A stretch of DNA of 35,226 nucleotides, taken from the NCBI RefSeq assembly GCF_014698965.1, contig NZ_JACXAE010000017.1, positions 1 to 35,226 of the forward strand. The letters are read 5' to 3'. This DNA comes from Iningainema tapete BLCC-T55. GTDB lineage: Bacteria; Cyanobacteriota; Cyanobacteriia; Cyanobacteriales; Nostocaceae. Below the pieces are notes generated by a model. The model searched no databases. It was not told the DNA's origin and saw nothing but the letters and a program-made list of their open reading frames with translations. The position numbers and the translations under genes were made by a program. This document shows positions 1 through 6,979 of the stretch, one piece after another. Every line of letters starts with the position of its first letter. The first letter of the stretch is position 1.

Positions 1-177
1 TTTCCAATTTAAACAGCTAAAAAGAAATAATTTGAGTGACTAAAATTGCCTTATCACTACATATTTACCACTACCCACACTTTCATCTACTGACACCAGG
101 CAACTTTAGCAAGTAAAGTCCAACTTAAGCATTTAGTATTTTTCTTTCACAAACAGTTGCGAACCAGTGTTACAGCA

Positions 178-236
178 TTCATTGGTCAAAAGTTACTGCT
201 GTTTGTATTGTTTTTATTGGAGATTACCATGATTGA
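178..236 (+). pseudogene. higB-type toxin relic, copy 1 (C-terminal tip)
   Basis: In one frame this stretch reads HWSKVTAVCIVFIGDYHD followed by TGA at 234-236. From memory this matches the last residues of a cyanobacterial HigB/RelE-like toxin family that ends in GDYHD. The stop overlaps the ATG of the next relic at 229-231, the usual tight toxin-antitoxin junction. Nothing recognisable of the toxin remains upstream, so only the tail survives. The same tail appears at 1569-1724. Confidence 0.6.
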
Positions 237-523
237 GACAACCCGAACGTTCACGACCGATTAGGTATCTCCTCGGTGGTGATACCATTGCTGACGCCTT
301 AGAAGAGCGTAATTGAACGCAAGCACAATTAGCAGAGCGTTTAGGCTACACCACCGAACATATCAATTTGCTCATCAATGGCAAAGCACCAATCAATGAA
401 GAAACAGCCTTGAAGCTAGAACGAGTTTTGGGTAGTACAGCAGCCTTCTAGCTCAGATATGAAGCCCAATACCGCGCTGCTCTAACTCGGATTGAAGAAG
501 AAAACCGCCCAAAGGGGTAGACA
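229..523 (+). pseudogene. higA-type antitoxin relic, copy 1
   Basis: This is a decayed helix-turn-helix antitoxin. The ATG at 229 opens MIETTRTFTTD and then meets a TAG. A frameshift in ctcctcggtggtgat moves the rest of the gene into another frame, where GDTIADALEER and LAERLGYTTEHINLLINGKA are readable. That frame carries further stops at aattga (near 313), ttctag (near 448) and ggggtag (near 517). The family, from memory, continues from a HigA-type XRE domain into a longer C-terminal region that is absent here. The same sequence recurs at 1721-2081, so the two are copies of one locus. No product is expected. Confidence 0.75.
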
Positions 524-874
524 TCCTGTGCAAATTTGAACCCGTCTTGTCAGAGTTAGAGCCACTAGGCAGAGGACAAGCAAGCCCTCAAATACAGGAG
601 TCTCAAATTTGATGCTCACGGCGTATACTACACAAGTGGTTGTGATTTCTCAATTCAATTGATATTCAACTGGCGATCGCTTACATAAACCCCATCAACA
701 GAAGTGCGATGGCACAGAGTGTCCGCCTTCGGCGATCGCAGTTTGTCAATTGGCAATTTAGCTTTAGCGAAAAATCGTAGTATGATCGCTCATTTGACTC
801 AATTGCTTAGAGTGCGATCACTTGCGAAAATAAGCTAACTTGAGAACAGCCTCTATATCCAATACTTCCAAAAC
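524..874. other. gene-free spacer with HIP1 sites
   Basis: I see no supported gene in these 350 bases. They contain two GCGATCGC octamers, one inside the short palindromic stretch ccgccttcggcgatcg near 724. Stops are frequent in all frames that I read. The segment separates the first higBA relic from the intact Phd/VapC pair and should hold that pair's promoter, but I cannot place it with confidence. Confidence 0.5.
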
Positions 875-889
875 TTGGAGATTTGTAGA

Positions 890-1180
890 ATGAAATGGAC
901 ACTTGAAGAAGCCAAAAAACAGCTACCTTCAATAATTAATGCGACAAGTCTTGAACCTCAGCTAATTTATACTGAAGAGGAATTAGTAGCTGCAATTGTA
1001 GAGCCTGAGCTTTTTAAAGAATTTTTAAACTGGCGGCAAAAAACTGCACAAACATCTCTAGCTCAAGTCTTTAAAGAACTTCAGCAGTTATGTACTGAAG
1101 AAAATTATAGCTTAGAGATACCACCACGAAGTGATCGCGATAATCCTTTTACGGAAGACTATGATGAGTCATCTTTGTGA
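890..1180 (+). CDS. Phd/YefM-like antitoxin of a VapC pair
   Basis: This small acidic protein of about 96 residues begins MKWTLEEAKKQLPSII, the usual opening of Phd/YefM-type antitoxins, which bind their operator through the N-terminus and neutralise the toxin through the C-terminus. I chose the ATG at 890 because GGAG at 877-880 lies about 9 bases upstream. A TTG at 875 is in frame but has no better site. The last 20 bases overlap the PIN toxin gene, so the two are translationally coupled. The acidic C-terminus (NPFTEDYDESSL) fits a toxin-binding tail. The role is inferred from this N-terminal pattern and from the neighbouring VapC. Confidence 0.75.
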   Translation: MKWTLEEAKKQLPSIINATSLEPQLIYTEEELVAAIVEPELFKEFLNWRQKTAQTSLAQVFKELQQLCTEENYSLEIPPRSDRDNPFTEDYDESSL

Positions 1181-1559
1181 CACGAATATAATCAGTGAAT
1201 TAACTCGCCCAATGCCAAATCCAGGGGTAATAGCATGGAGCGGGACTGTGACATCTATTAACTTAAGTGTAATTACAATTGAGGAAATTTATTATGGTTT
1301 AACAGCCAAGCCTAATGCTAGAATCCAAAACTGGTTTGAAAACTTTCTGACAACTCACTGTCAAATTCTCCCCATCACCTCAGAAATTGCCAAGTGTTCG
1401 GGTGAATTGAGAGGCTTTTTGAGAACTCAAGGTAAACCGCGCTCGCAAGCTGATATATTAATTGCGGCAACAGCTAAAATACATTCTTTGACACTTGTTA
1501 CTAGAAATATTAAGGATTTTGACGGTTGTGGTATATCCACATTAAATCCATTTAGTTAA
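1161..1559 (+). CDS. vapC: VapC-type PIN-domain ribonuclease toxin
   Basis: This is a PIN-domain endoribonuclease, the toxic half of a type II system. Such toxins cut specific RNAs using a metal-binding acidic cluster. The visible cluster is the N-terminal DTNIISEL (first Asp and a Glu), a middle Glu in TIEEIYYGL, and the late ADILIAATA and VTRNIKDFDG acids. The start at 1161 gives 132 residues (MMSHLCDTN), the usual VapC size; ATG 1164 is equally possible. It overlaps the antitoxin by 20 bases. All catalytic positions appear intact, so it is probably functional. A degenerate higB tail begins only about 10 bases after its stop. Confidence 0.9.
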   Translation: MMSHLCDTNIISELTRPMPNPGVIAWSGTVTSINLSVITIEEIYYGLTAKPNARIQNWFENFLTTHCQILPITSEIAKCSGELRGFLRTQGKPRSQADILIAATAKIHSLTLVTRNIKDFDGCGISTLNPFS

Positions 1560-1568
1560 ATATTTATT

Positions 1569-1724
1569 CTGTTTGACAGAATTGCCAAGAGTGCAGATCT
1601 CGAAGGCGGTAGACGACTTGTATTTAAACCAGATAACGACTCCATCCCTCTCACAGAGGATGGAAGTATTGATTGGTCAAAAGTTAGTGTTGTTTGTATT
1701 GAATTTAATTGGAGATTACCATGA
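1569..1724 (+). pseudogene. higB-type toxin relic, copy 2 (C-terminal third)
   Basis: Reading from 1569 gives LFDRIAKSADLEGGRRLVF, then about 15 further residues, then DGSIDWSKVSVVCIE. This is the end of a HigB/RelE-like toxin. A one-base insertion in gaatttaattgg, compared with the family ending EFIGDYH, turns the last residues into FNWRLP and a stop at 1722-1724. The N-terminal two thirds are missing. The vapC stop lies just upstream, so the intact pair may have landed in or beside this gene. It is the longer counterpart of the tail at 178-236. Confidence 0.65.
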
Positions 1725-2081
1725 TTGAGACAACCCGAACATTCACTCCCGATTGGGTATCTCCTCGGTGGTGATACTATTGCTGACGCCTTAGAAGAGC
1801 GTGATTGTTGCTGTGCACAATTAGCAGAGCGTTTAGGCTACACCACCGAACAGATCAATTTGCTCATCAATGGCAAAGCACCGATTAATGAAGAAACAGC
1901 CCTGAAGCTAGAACGAGTTTTGGGTAGTACAGCAGCATTCTGGCTCAGATATGAAGCCCAATATCGCGTCGCTCTAGCTCGGATTGAAGAAGAAAACCGC
2001 CCAAAGGGGTGAACATTTTTGTTAGCTCAGTTACCAATCAAAGAATTGATGAACCTTGGTGTAATTCCCAAGTGCCATTGA
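1721..2081 (+). pseudogene. higA-type antitoxin relic, copy 2
   Basis: The original ATG at 1721 reads MIETTRTFTPDWVSP and then a stop in cggtggtga, the same frameshift as copy 1. The XRE domain continues in the next frame (GDTIADALEER, LAERLGYTTEQINLLINGKA, LERVLGSTAAFWLRYEAQYR) to TGA at 2010-2012. A TTG at 1725 would open 95 residues of this frame. Beyond the TGA the same frame still reads coding-like (LLAQLPIKELMNLGVIPKCH) to 2081, so the TGA probably replaced a Trp codon. The helix-turn-helix is nearly complete and a residual DNA-binding product from TTG cannot be excluded, but the cognate toxin is dead. Confidence 0.7.
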
Positions 2082-2172
2082 ATCAGTAATGCGATCGCAG
2101 CTTTAAAACGGCTTAAAGTGCTGCTTTGTTTAGCTTTATGGCAATTTTCCGATTTAAGGTTGTTATTTTGGG

Positions 2173-2505
2173 TTAAAATTCTTCATCTAACTCACTTAGT
2201 ACATCTGCTAAATCTCTTGCTCCATGAAATACCCGTAGAATTTCAACGGTAGTATCTTGAATACGATAAAAAATTAAATAATCCTCAAAATCTTTAATAC
2301 GCCATTGTCTAATTTCGCCCAATCTGGTATCCACCAATTGGGTCACTTTTCCGATTCTAGGGGTTTTTAGTAACTGTTCAAAAGTCACTTCCGCAGCATT
2401 TAAAAATTTAACAGCTACATCCGCATTGCCATTGACCAATATATAATTTGCCAACTGTCGCAAATCTTGCGTTGCCTTATCTTTGACAACTAACCGATAG
2501 CTCAT
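2173..2505 (-). CDS. parE: ParE/RelE-family toxin
   Basis: This 110-residue protein has the ParE/RelE fold pattern: MSYRLVVKDKATQDLRQLANYI at the N-terminus, a central LLKTPRIGKVT segment, then the conserved strand RQWRIKDFEDYLIFYRI and a terminal VEILRVFHGARD. ParE toxins poison DNA gyrase and RelE toxins cut mRNA on the ribosome; the sequence does not decide which applies, although RVFHGARD is typical of ParE. Its ATG overlaps the antitoxin stop as ATGA, so it is the second gene of a minus-strand operon with the gene at 2502-2762. It appears intact. Confidence 0.88.
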   Translation of the reverse strand: MSYRLVVKDKATQDLRQLANYILVNGNADVAVKFLNAAEVTFEQLLKTPRIGKVTQLVDTRLGEIRQWRIKDFEDYLIFYRIQDTTVEILRVFHGARDLADVLSELDEEF

Positions 2506-2762
2506 GCTTCGTTCGAGTTCGACCTATTGTTCTCACCCAAAACCGTAGAACGCAAAGAGTGCCAATATTCTGGTGTTACTTCCTGTCCTGGAGAATCAAT
2601 ACCTTCGAGTAAAAGAGCTTCCAACTTTTCTTGTGCTTTGCGTTTTTGGTCTTGCTGTACTAAATCTAAAAAATATTCGCCAATGCTATTGTATGCACCA
2701 GCCATTACTTGTGCCTCAATGTAAACGCGCACCCGCTCAGGTATATCGATATTGATATTCAT
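2502..2762 (-). CDS. parD: ParD-like ribbon-helix-helix antitoxin
   Basis: This antitoxin of about 86 residues begins MNINIDIPERVRVYIEAQV and continues GAYNSIGEYFLDLVQQDQ, the pattern of a ribbon-helix-helix ParD antitoxin. The N-terminal strand pair should bind the operator and the acidic C-terminal tail should wrap the toxin. I chose the ATG at 2762; in-frame starts at 2777 and 2786 would add a short unusual leader. It is the first gene of the pair and ends in the ATGA overlap with parE. The region upstream of 2762 is the likely autoregulated promoter. Confidence 0.82.
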   Translation of the reverse strand: MNINIDIPERVRVYIEAQVMAGAYNSIGEYFLDLVQQDQKRKAQEKLEALLLEGIDSPGQEVTPEYWHSLRSTVLGENNRSNSNEA

Positions 2763-2836
2763 TGGGTCTTCAAGCATAAAGATCATTTACCATTTTAACT
2801 TACAGTTTCACATCAACCCTAAATTCCTCAACGTCT

Positions 2837-3094
2837 ATGCTAATTCATCCCGCTATTGGTGTGGAGCGTTTAACTATTCGTTTACCAGACGAGAAGCATA
2901 ACAGATTGAAAGAACTTGCTCAAACCAAAGGTATAAGTGTCAATAAGCTGATTAAAGAACTTTTTACCATAGCTAAGCGCAGAATTTGATGCCTATACAA
3001 GATTTAAAGCAATGGCTGCGACTGGCAACCCCGAAGAAGGGTTAAGAATACTGGCGCTTACTTGATGCTCTGACAGAATAGAGCTAATAGCGCT
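2837..3094 (+). pseudogene. frameshifted ribbon-helix-helix (HicB/CopG-like) antitoxin
   Basis: ATG 2837 opens MLIHPAIGVERLTIRLPDE, then KHNRLKELAQTKGISVNKLI, a ribbon-helix-helix domain, and stops at 2987-2989 after 50 residues. In the next frame the following bases read AEFDAYTRFKAMAATGNPEE and then GLRILAL before a stop. That looks like the natural C-terminus, so the gene carries a one-base frameshift near 2975-2983. The 50-residue product still holds the DNA-binding part. No toxin partner is adjacent on the plus strand; the xisI fragment follows. Confidence 0.7.
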
Positions 3095-3104
3095 TAGGGA
3101 TACA

Positions 3105-3377
3105 AACACTGACTGTAGTCAGACAAAAGTACAACTGATATTTGATACAGAGCGCGATCGCTATCAAGTTCTTAATAAAGGTTTGCAATATTTAACAAGA
3201 ATATTCGGTTGTATCATCTACGTGGAAATTAAAGATGGCAAAATTTGGATCGAACGAGATGGTACAGAAATTGGAGTTGCGAATGAATTAGTAGAAGCAG
3301 GAGTTCCCAAACAAGATATAGTTCTAGCGTTTAGGGCTCCCTATAAACGGAAATTTACTGAGTTTCCTGTTGGTTAA
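3105..3377 (+). pseudogene. xisI-like gene, 5'-truncated
   Basis: The last 64 residues (from an ATA/TTG region near 3183) match XisI: YVEIKDGKIWIERDGTEIG, ELVEAGVPKQDIVLAF, and a closing PYKRKFTEFPVG. XisI belongs to the fdxN-element excision controlling factors of heterocystous cyanobacteria, and stand-alone copies are very common. Upstream the same frame reads VQLIFDTERDRYQVLNKG, the family's middle segment, back to about 3105, but no ATG and no normal N-terminus (usually about 110 residues in all) is present. The partner xisH is not visible. I therefore call a decayed fragment. Confidence 0.65.
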
Positions 3378-3437
3378 AGTGGTAGGTGCAAATGTACAAT
3401 TTGAAAAGCATCAGTTCAAGAGGTTTACTTATTTATG

Positions 3438-4223
3438 CTACCTCAATCCCTTTTCTTTCAAAACCTCATCAACCCAAGCAATATTCTCTTGTGACAGTGG
3501 AGGTATAGGTTCTTGAGTATAGTCAATGACTAAATCATAATTACCTTCGTCATATAATTCATTAATTAATGTTTGTATATCTAGTAACGGTTCTGTATCA
3601 CCTTCCCGTAAAGGTAAGGGATAAAAAGGAATCGAATTTTGTAAATTAAATGCGTATAAATCAGCTTTTGGACGCGAGTAAGCACGGCTGACTAAAATTC
3701 TATAGTCAGTTTGAAGATTATTTTGTATTTGCTGAATTGGCTTACCATCTCGCAGCAAATCAATTTCCACTAAATTCGTACAACTACCTAATACCTGTAA
3801 CCGCTTTTTTACATACGCATTTCGTCCTTCCCCAGGACGCTTATTTTTTGGAGAAATAATTTCAATTACGGTGACGACTTCTTGCGTCGCGATATCTCGT
3901 ACTTCTAAATAAGTTTCCTTGATAGTTTCAGGCATCGTCACATCAACTGTCACAGCTTCGACTGATGGAGATGCAACAGCAGTATTTGCTTTTTGTGGTA
4001 GTGATGTTTTTTGCTTACTCTGTAGTGCGACATCAGCTACACCCACCAACAGCGAATCTTCATTAGTTGTCTGGTACACACGTTTTTCAATCGCCACTTT
4101 ATATTTAGGACGCAATTGGGGGTTGAGTTTCCGGAAAATAGCTGCTATCAATAGATTATGGATTTCTGACCACAATAACGGATTCTCTAAATATGGGTTC
4201 ATCCCCGGAAACGGTGAAGCCAT
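3438..4223 (-). CDS. DUF4058 family protein
   Basis: This 261-residue protein begins MASPFPGMNPYLENPLLWSE, the hallmark of DUF4058, a family abundant in cyanobacteria with no established biochemistry. Its middle contains EVVTVIEIISPKNKRPGEG and YVKKRLQVLGSCTNLVEIDL. The E-x-I-S-P-x-N-K and V-E-I-D-L pattern resembles the core of PD-(D/E)xK nuclease folds; that resemblance is my inference. The length is normal and no lesion is visible. It is transcribed away from the SWIM gene and has no operon partner. Confidence 0.88.
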   Translation of the reverse strand: MASPFPGMNPYLENPLLWSEIHNLLIAAIFRKLNPQLRPKYKVAIEKRVYQTTNEDSLLVGVADVALQSKQKTSLPQKANTAVASPSVEAVTVDVTMPETIKETYLEVRDIATQEVVTVIEIISPKNKRPGEGRNAYVKKRLQVLGSCTNLVEIDLLRDGKPIQQIQNNLQTDYRILVSRAYSRPKADLYAFNLQNSIPFYPLPLREGDTEPLLDIQTLINELYDEGNYDLVIDYTQEPIPPLSQENIAWVDEVLKEKGLR

Positions 4224-4357
4224 GAAAGCACCTCAAGACAATTTCTACTCCCCAGTACCTCTATTAGTGGTGCTAGGGCATTAATATAGTATATATATAC
4301 TAATCGATTCTGTGTCCGCGATTGTAGCATAGACTATAAATAAAAAACTAGAATGCT

Positions 4358-6147
4358 ATGTCGATTCCACCGATATCAGAAGCGATCATCCGCCATAACT
4401 CCAATGCTTCATCCTACAGTCGTGGTGAAGAATATTACAGGGCAGGAGCGGTAATTGACCAGAAAAAATGTGGTAATCTGATTCAAGCAGATGTCGAAGG
4501 TAGCGAAATTAAGCCATATAAAGTCAGTATTGGTTTTGATGCTGGTGGAATTACCTCAGTTAACTGTAGCTGTCCTTATGATTACGATGGTTGGTGTAAG
4601 CATATCGTCGCCACCTTGTTAACTTGTTCGCGCTCTGCTAAAGTAATTGAAGAACGTCCAAGTCTAAAGTATTTATTGAGTCGTCTCAACTACGAACAAA
4701 CTCAACAACTGCTGGAAGAATTAGTTGAGAAACAACCAGAATTAATTGATGATATTGACTACTTTGTTAGTTTATTGGTTTCGCCTATTTCAGCCAAACC
4801 ACCAACTAAGCGTCAAACTAAAATCGACGTTGCACCTATTCGCAGTCAGGTAAAACGGATTTTGCGGAATGGGTTGGAAGAATTAGAGTATGGTAGGGAA
4901 GATGATCCATTTAGCGAAGAGTTGCTTGCTGTGATTGAAAAAGCAAGAGAATTTGCCCAAAATGGAGATGGGAATAATGCGATGTCTACGACAAGCCGCT
5001 CCGCGTCTACGCCATCCTCGAAACCATCACCACAACCTATGCAGAGGAATGGGACGAGTTAACAAATTATGGTGGTGATTGTTATTCAATTGCAGAACCC
5101 CTCAATAGTGCATGGACAGAAGCAATTTTATGTGCAAAGCTGACTGAAGCAGAAGTTATTGATTTACAAGTAATGCTGGAATCGTGGCAGGATGAAATCG
5201 ATATAGATTTTGCCATGAGTTTATCAGCATTGCACCAAGGATGGAATTACCCACCACTGCAAAGAGTAATGAAAGGTGAGTCTGCACAAATTTGGGCAGA
5301 TAATCGACCAGAATTTGCTAATGATTTAGCATTAATTCGGTTGCAAATCCTTGAACGTCAAAATCGATATACAGAGTATTTAAATCTTGCTTTTGCAGAA
5401 GGAATGACGCTGCAATATTTGATACAACTGGCAGCTTTAGGGCGAGTTGAAGAGGCGATGTCTGCTGCTAAAAATCAAATGGAAACAGCAGAAGCTGCCT
5501 TTGCTCTTGCGAAAATATTGCGTGATGATGGATACTTATCTGAAGCATTGAAAATTGCTCAGGCAGGACTAAATTTATCAGGAAAGTGTTTGTATGAATT
5601 AGCTTCTTGGACAAGCGACTTAGCACAAGGTTTAGGTAATATATCAACTGCATTAAATGCCAGTATTGTTGCATTTGAAACAGAACCATCATTTCGAGAT
5701 TATGTTAAAATAGAAGAGTTGGCAGGGGAATTGTGGTCAGAAGTCAAACCAGATTTACTCCAAGTGTTGCGAGACGATACAGGCTGGGGAACGCAAGCAG
5801 CAAAAGTTGATATTTTCTTGCATGAAGAATTGATTGATGATGCTATTAAAGTAGTAAAAACAGATGGTTACTATCGCTCAGAATTGGTTCATAGAGTTAT
5901 GGAGGCAGCAATCCCTCATCGTCCTGATTGGGTAATTGATAATGCTCAAAAACGGGCAGAAGAAATTATGAATCAGGGTAAAGCTGATAGATACAATGAA
6001 GCAGTGAGGTGGCTGCAAAAAGTCAAAGCTGCTCATTTTCAACTGAGACAACAAGCTGAGTGGACTGCTTATCGTTCAAAATTAGAAGCAGATCATGGAC
6101 GCAAACGTAAATTAATGGAATTATTTAAAGAACTAAATAAATCATAA
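4358..6147 (+). pseudogene. SWIM zinc-finger protein gene, split by a 26-base insertion
   Basis: The first part (4358 to about 4983) encodes an N-terminal region with a SWIM zinc finger, CSCPYDYDGWCKH (CxC...CxH), at about residues 68-80. SWIM fingers bind nucleic acid or protein. The second part is open from about 5011 to 6147 in another frame (AILETITTTYAEEWDELTNY onward), is helical and repeat-like, and ends in HFQLRQQAEWTAYRSKLEAD. At 4984-5009 a 26-base repeat interrupts what would be a GCGATCGCC site. Removing it restores one frame of about 590 codons (NNA-IAILETI). As it stands translation stops at 5060-5062; the second part might restart at ATG 5173. The junction is explained completely by the insertion. 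Confidence 0.82.
4984..5009. repeat. short dispersed repeat inserted in a HIP1 site
   Basis: Twenty-six bases starting gtctacgacaagccgctccg split GCGAT from CGCC. The tail ctccgcgtctacgc also occurs at 14653-14666. This resembles the very short mobile repeats described in Nostoc-type genomes. It shifts the host reading frame and ends the first half of the SWIM gene. Confidence 0.7.
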
Positions 6148-6193
6148 TTGGCTCAAGCCAAGCTACACTATTATAAGGTATTAGGAATTAGCA

Positions 6194-6565
6194 ATGACAG
6201 AAGCTAACAATGTACTAGGCGGACAACTTGAGACTTGCTGCACGAATCCCATGACTGGGTATTACCGCGATGGCTCTTGCCGTACAGGTGGGCAGGATTT
6301 TGGGTTGCACGTCGTTTGCGCCCAGGTAACAGCAGAATTTCTTGAGTTTACCAAATCGCGGGGAAACGATCTTAGCACTCCGCATCCGGAATATCAATTT
6401 CCTGGGTTGAAACCAGGCGATCGCTGGTGTTTATGTGCTTCACGCTGGAAAGAAGCTCTTGATGCTGGGGTTGCTCCACCAGTCGTCTTATCAGCTACCC
6501 ATCCCAGAGCTTTGGAAGTTGTTTCCCTAGACGAACTGAAAAAACACGCCCTCACTTCCTCCTAA
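6194..6565 (+). CDS. DUF2237 family protein
   Basis: This 123-residue protein matches DUF2237: NVLGGQLETCCTNPMTGYYR at the N-terminus, then DFGLHVVCAQVTAEFLEF, the GNDLSTPHPEYQFPGLKPGD signature and RWCLCASRWKEALDAG. The family is small, Cys- and Trp-rich and widespread in bacteria, with no assigned reaction. The conserved Cys residues (CCTNP, VCAQV, WCLCA) could bind metal or form disulfides; that is inference. Length is normal, the start is ATG, and it lies 46 bases after the SWIM gene in the same direction. No lesion is visible. Confidence 0.9.
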   Translation: MTEANNVLGGQLETCCTNPMTGYYRDGSCRTGGQDFGLHVVCAQVTAEFLEFTKSRGNDLSTPHPEYQFPGLKPGDRWCLCASRWKEALDAGVAPPVVLSATHPRALEVVSLDELKKHALTSS

Positions 6566-6576
6566 ACACATTTACA

Positions 6577-6880
6577 TCATCCCAATCCTAAATTCTTCAT
6601 AGCTTTCCACAGATTACTTCGTCGCTGATGTTCAACTCGCCACCGGGAAAGTAACTTCTGATAGTCTTGTGGTGCTAGTTCGTTCAATGCCGACATCCAC
6701 GCTGCATGTTGAGTGTAATCTGATTTTTGCGCCATTTCCGGTCTAGGTACGCGCGTTGTGCAAATGCGCTTTCCAATAAGCTATCACCTTGTCCAACAAA
6801 TCACTTGGGGCATATTGTTGTAAATGCGATCGCCTTGATGCATCTAGAAGAGATTTTAGGAACAGCGATCGCTCTCATAA
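6577..6880 (-). pseudogene. decayed gene remnant, helical C-terminus of unknown protein
   Basis: Read on the minus strand, about 6880-6746 gives SLLDASRRSHLQQYAPSDLL and KVIAYWKAHLHNAR before a stop at 6743-6745. One base over, 6735-6577 (ATG to TGA, 52 residues) gives MAQKSDYTQHAAWMSALNEL, then APQDYQKLLSRWRVEHQRRS and NLWKAMKNLGLG. The two frames join naturally by a one-base shift near 6750, so this is one frameshifted gene. Its closing pattern (W/H-x-R-R-x-x-L-x-x-x-M) resembles the end of the SWIM gene just upstream, which suggests a related protein; that link is weak. The 52-residue piece is an open frame with ATG but probably not a functional gene. Confidence 0.5.
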
Positions 6881-6979
6881 ACTCCGAATGCGATTAAATT
6901 TAGAGGGTTATATTACTATCTCATCCATTAAAATTGCTAAATTTAAAATGGCAATAAATTAAGATAAAGTCTTAAATAT

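Noticed and set aside
1725-2012. The 95-codon frame read as an intact antitoxin
   Set aside because: It starts at TTG in a frame that skips the natural N-terminus, ends at a TGA followed by in-frame coding-like sequence, and its toxin is broken. I list it as a relic.
3919-4284. A 121-codon plus-strand frame
   Set aside because: It is antisense to the DUF4058 gene and has no family features.
4358-6147. Two separate genes, a short SWIM protein and a second protein from ATG 5173
   Set aside because: The second frame is open and protein-like well before 5173, and removal of the 26-base repeat joins both into one frame.
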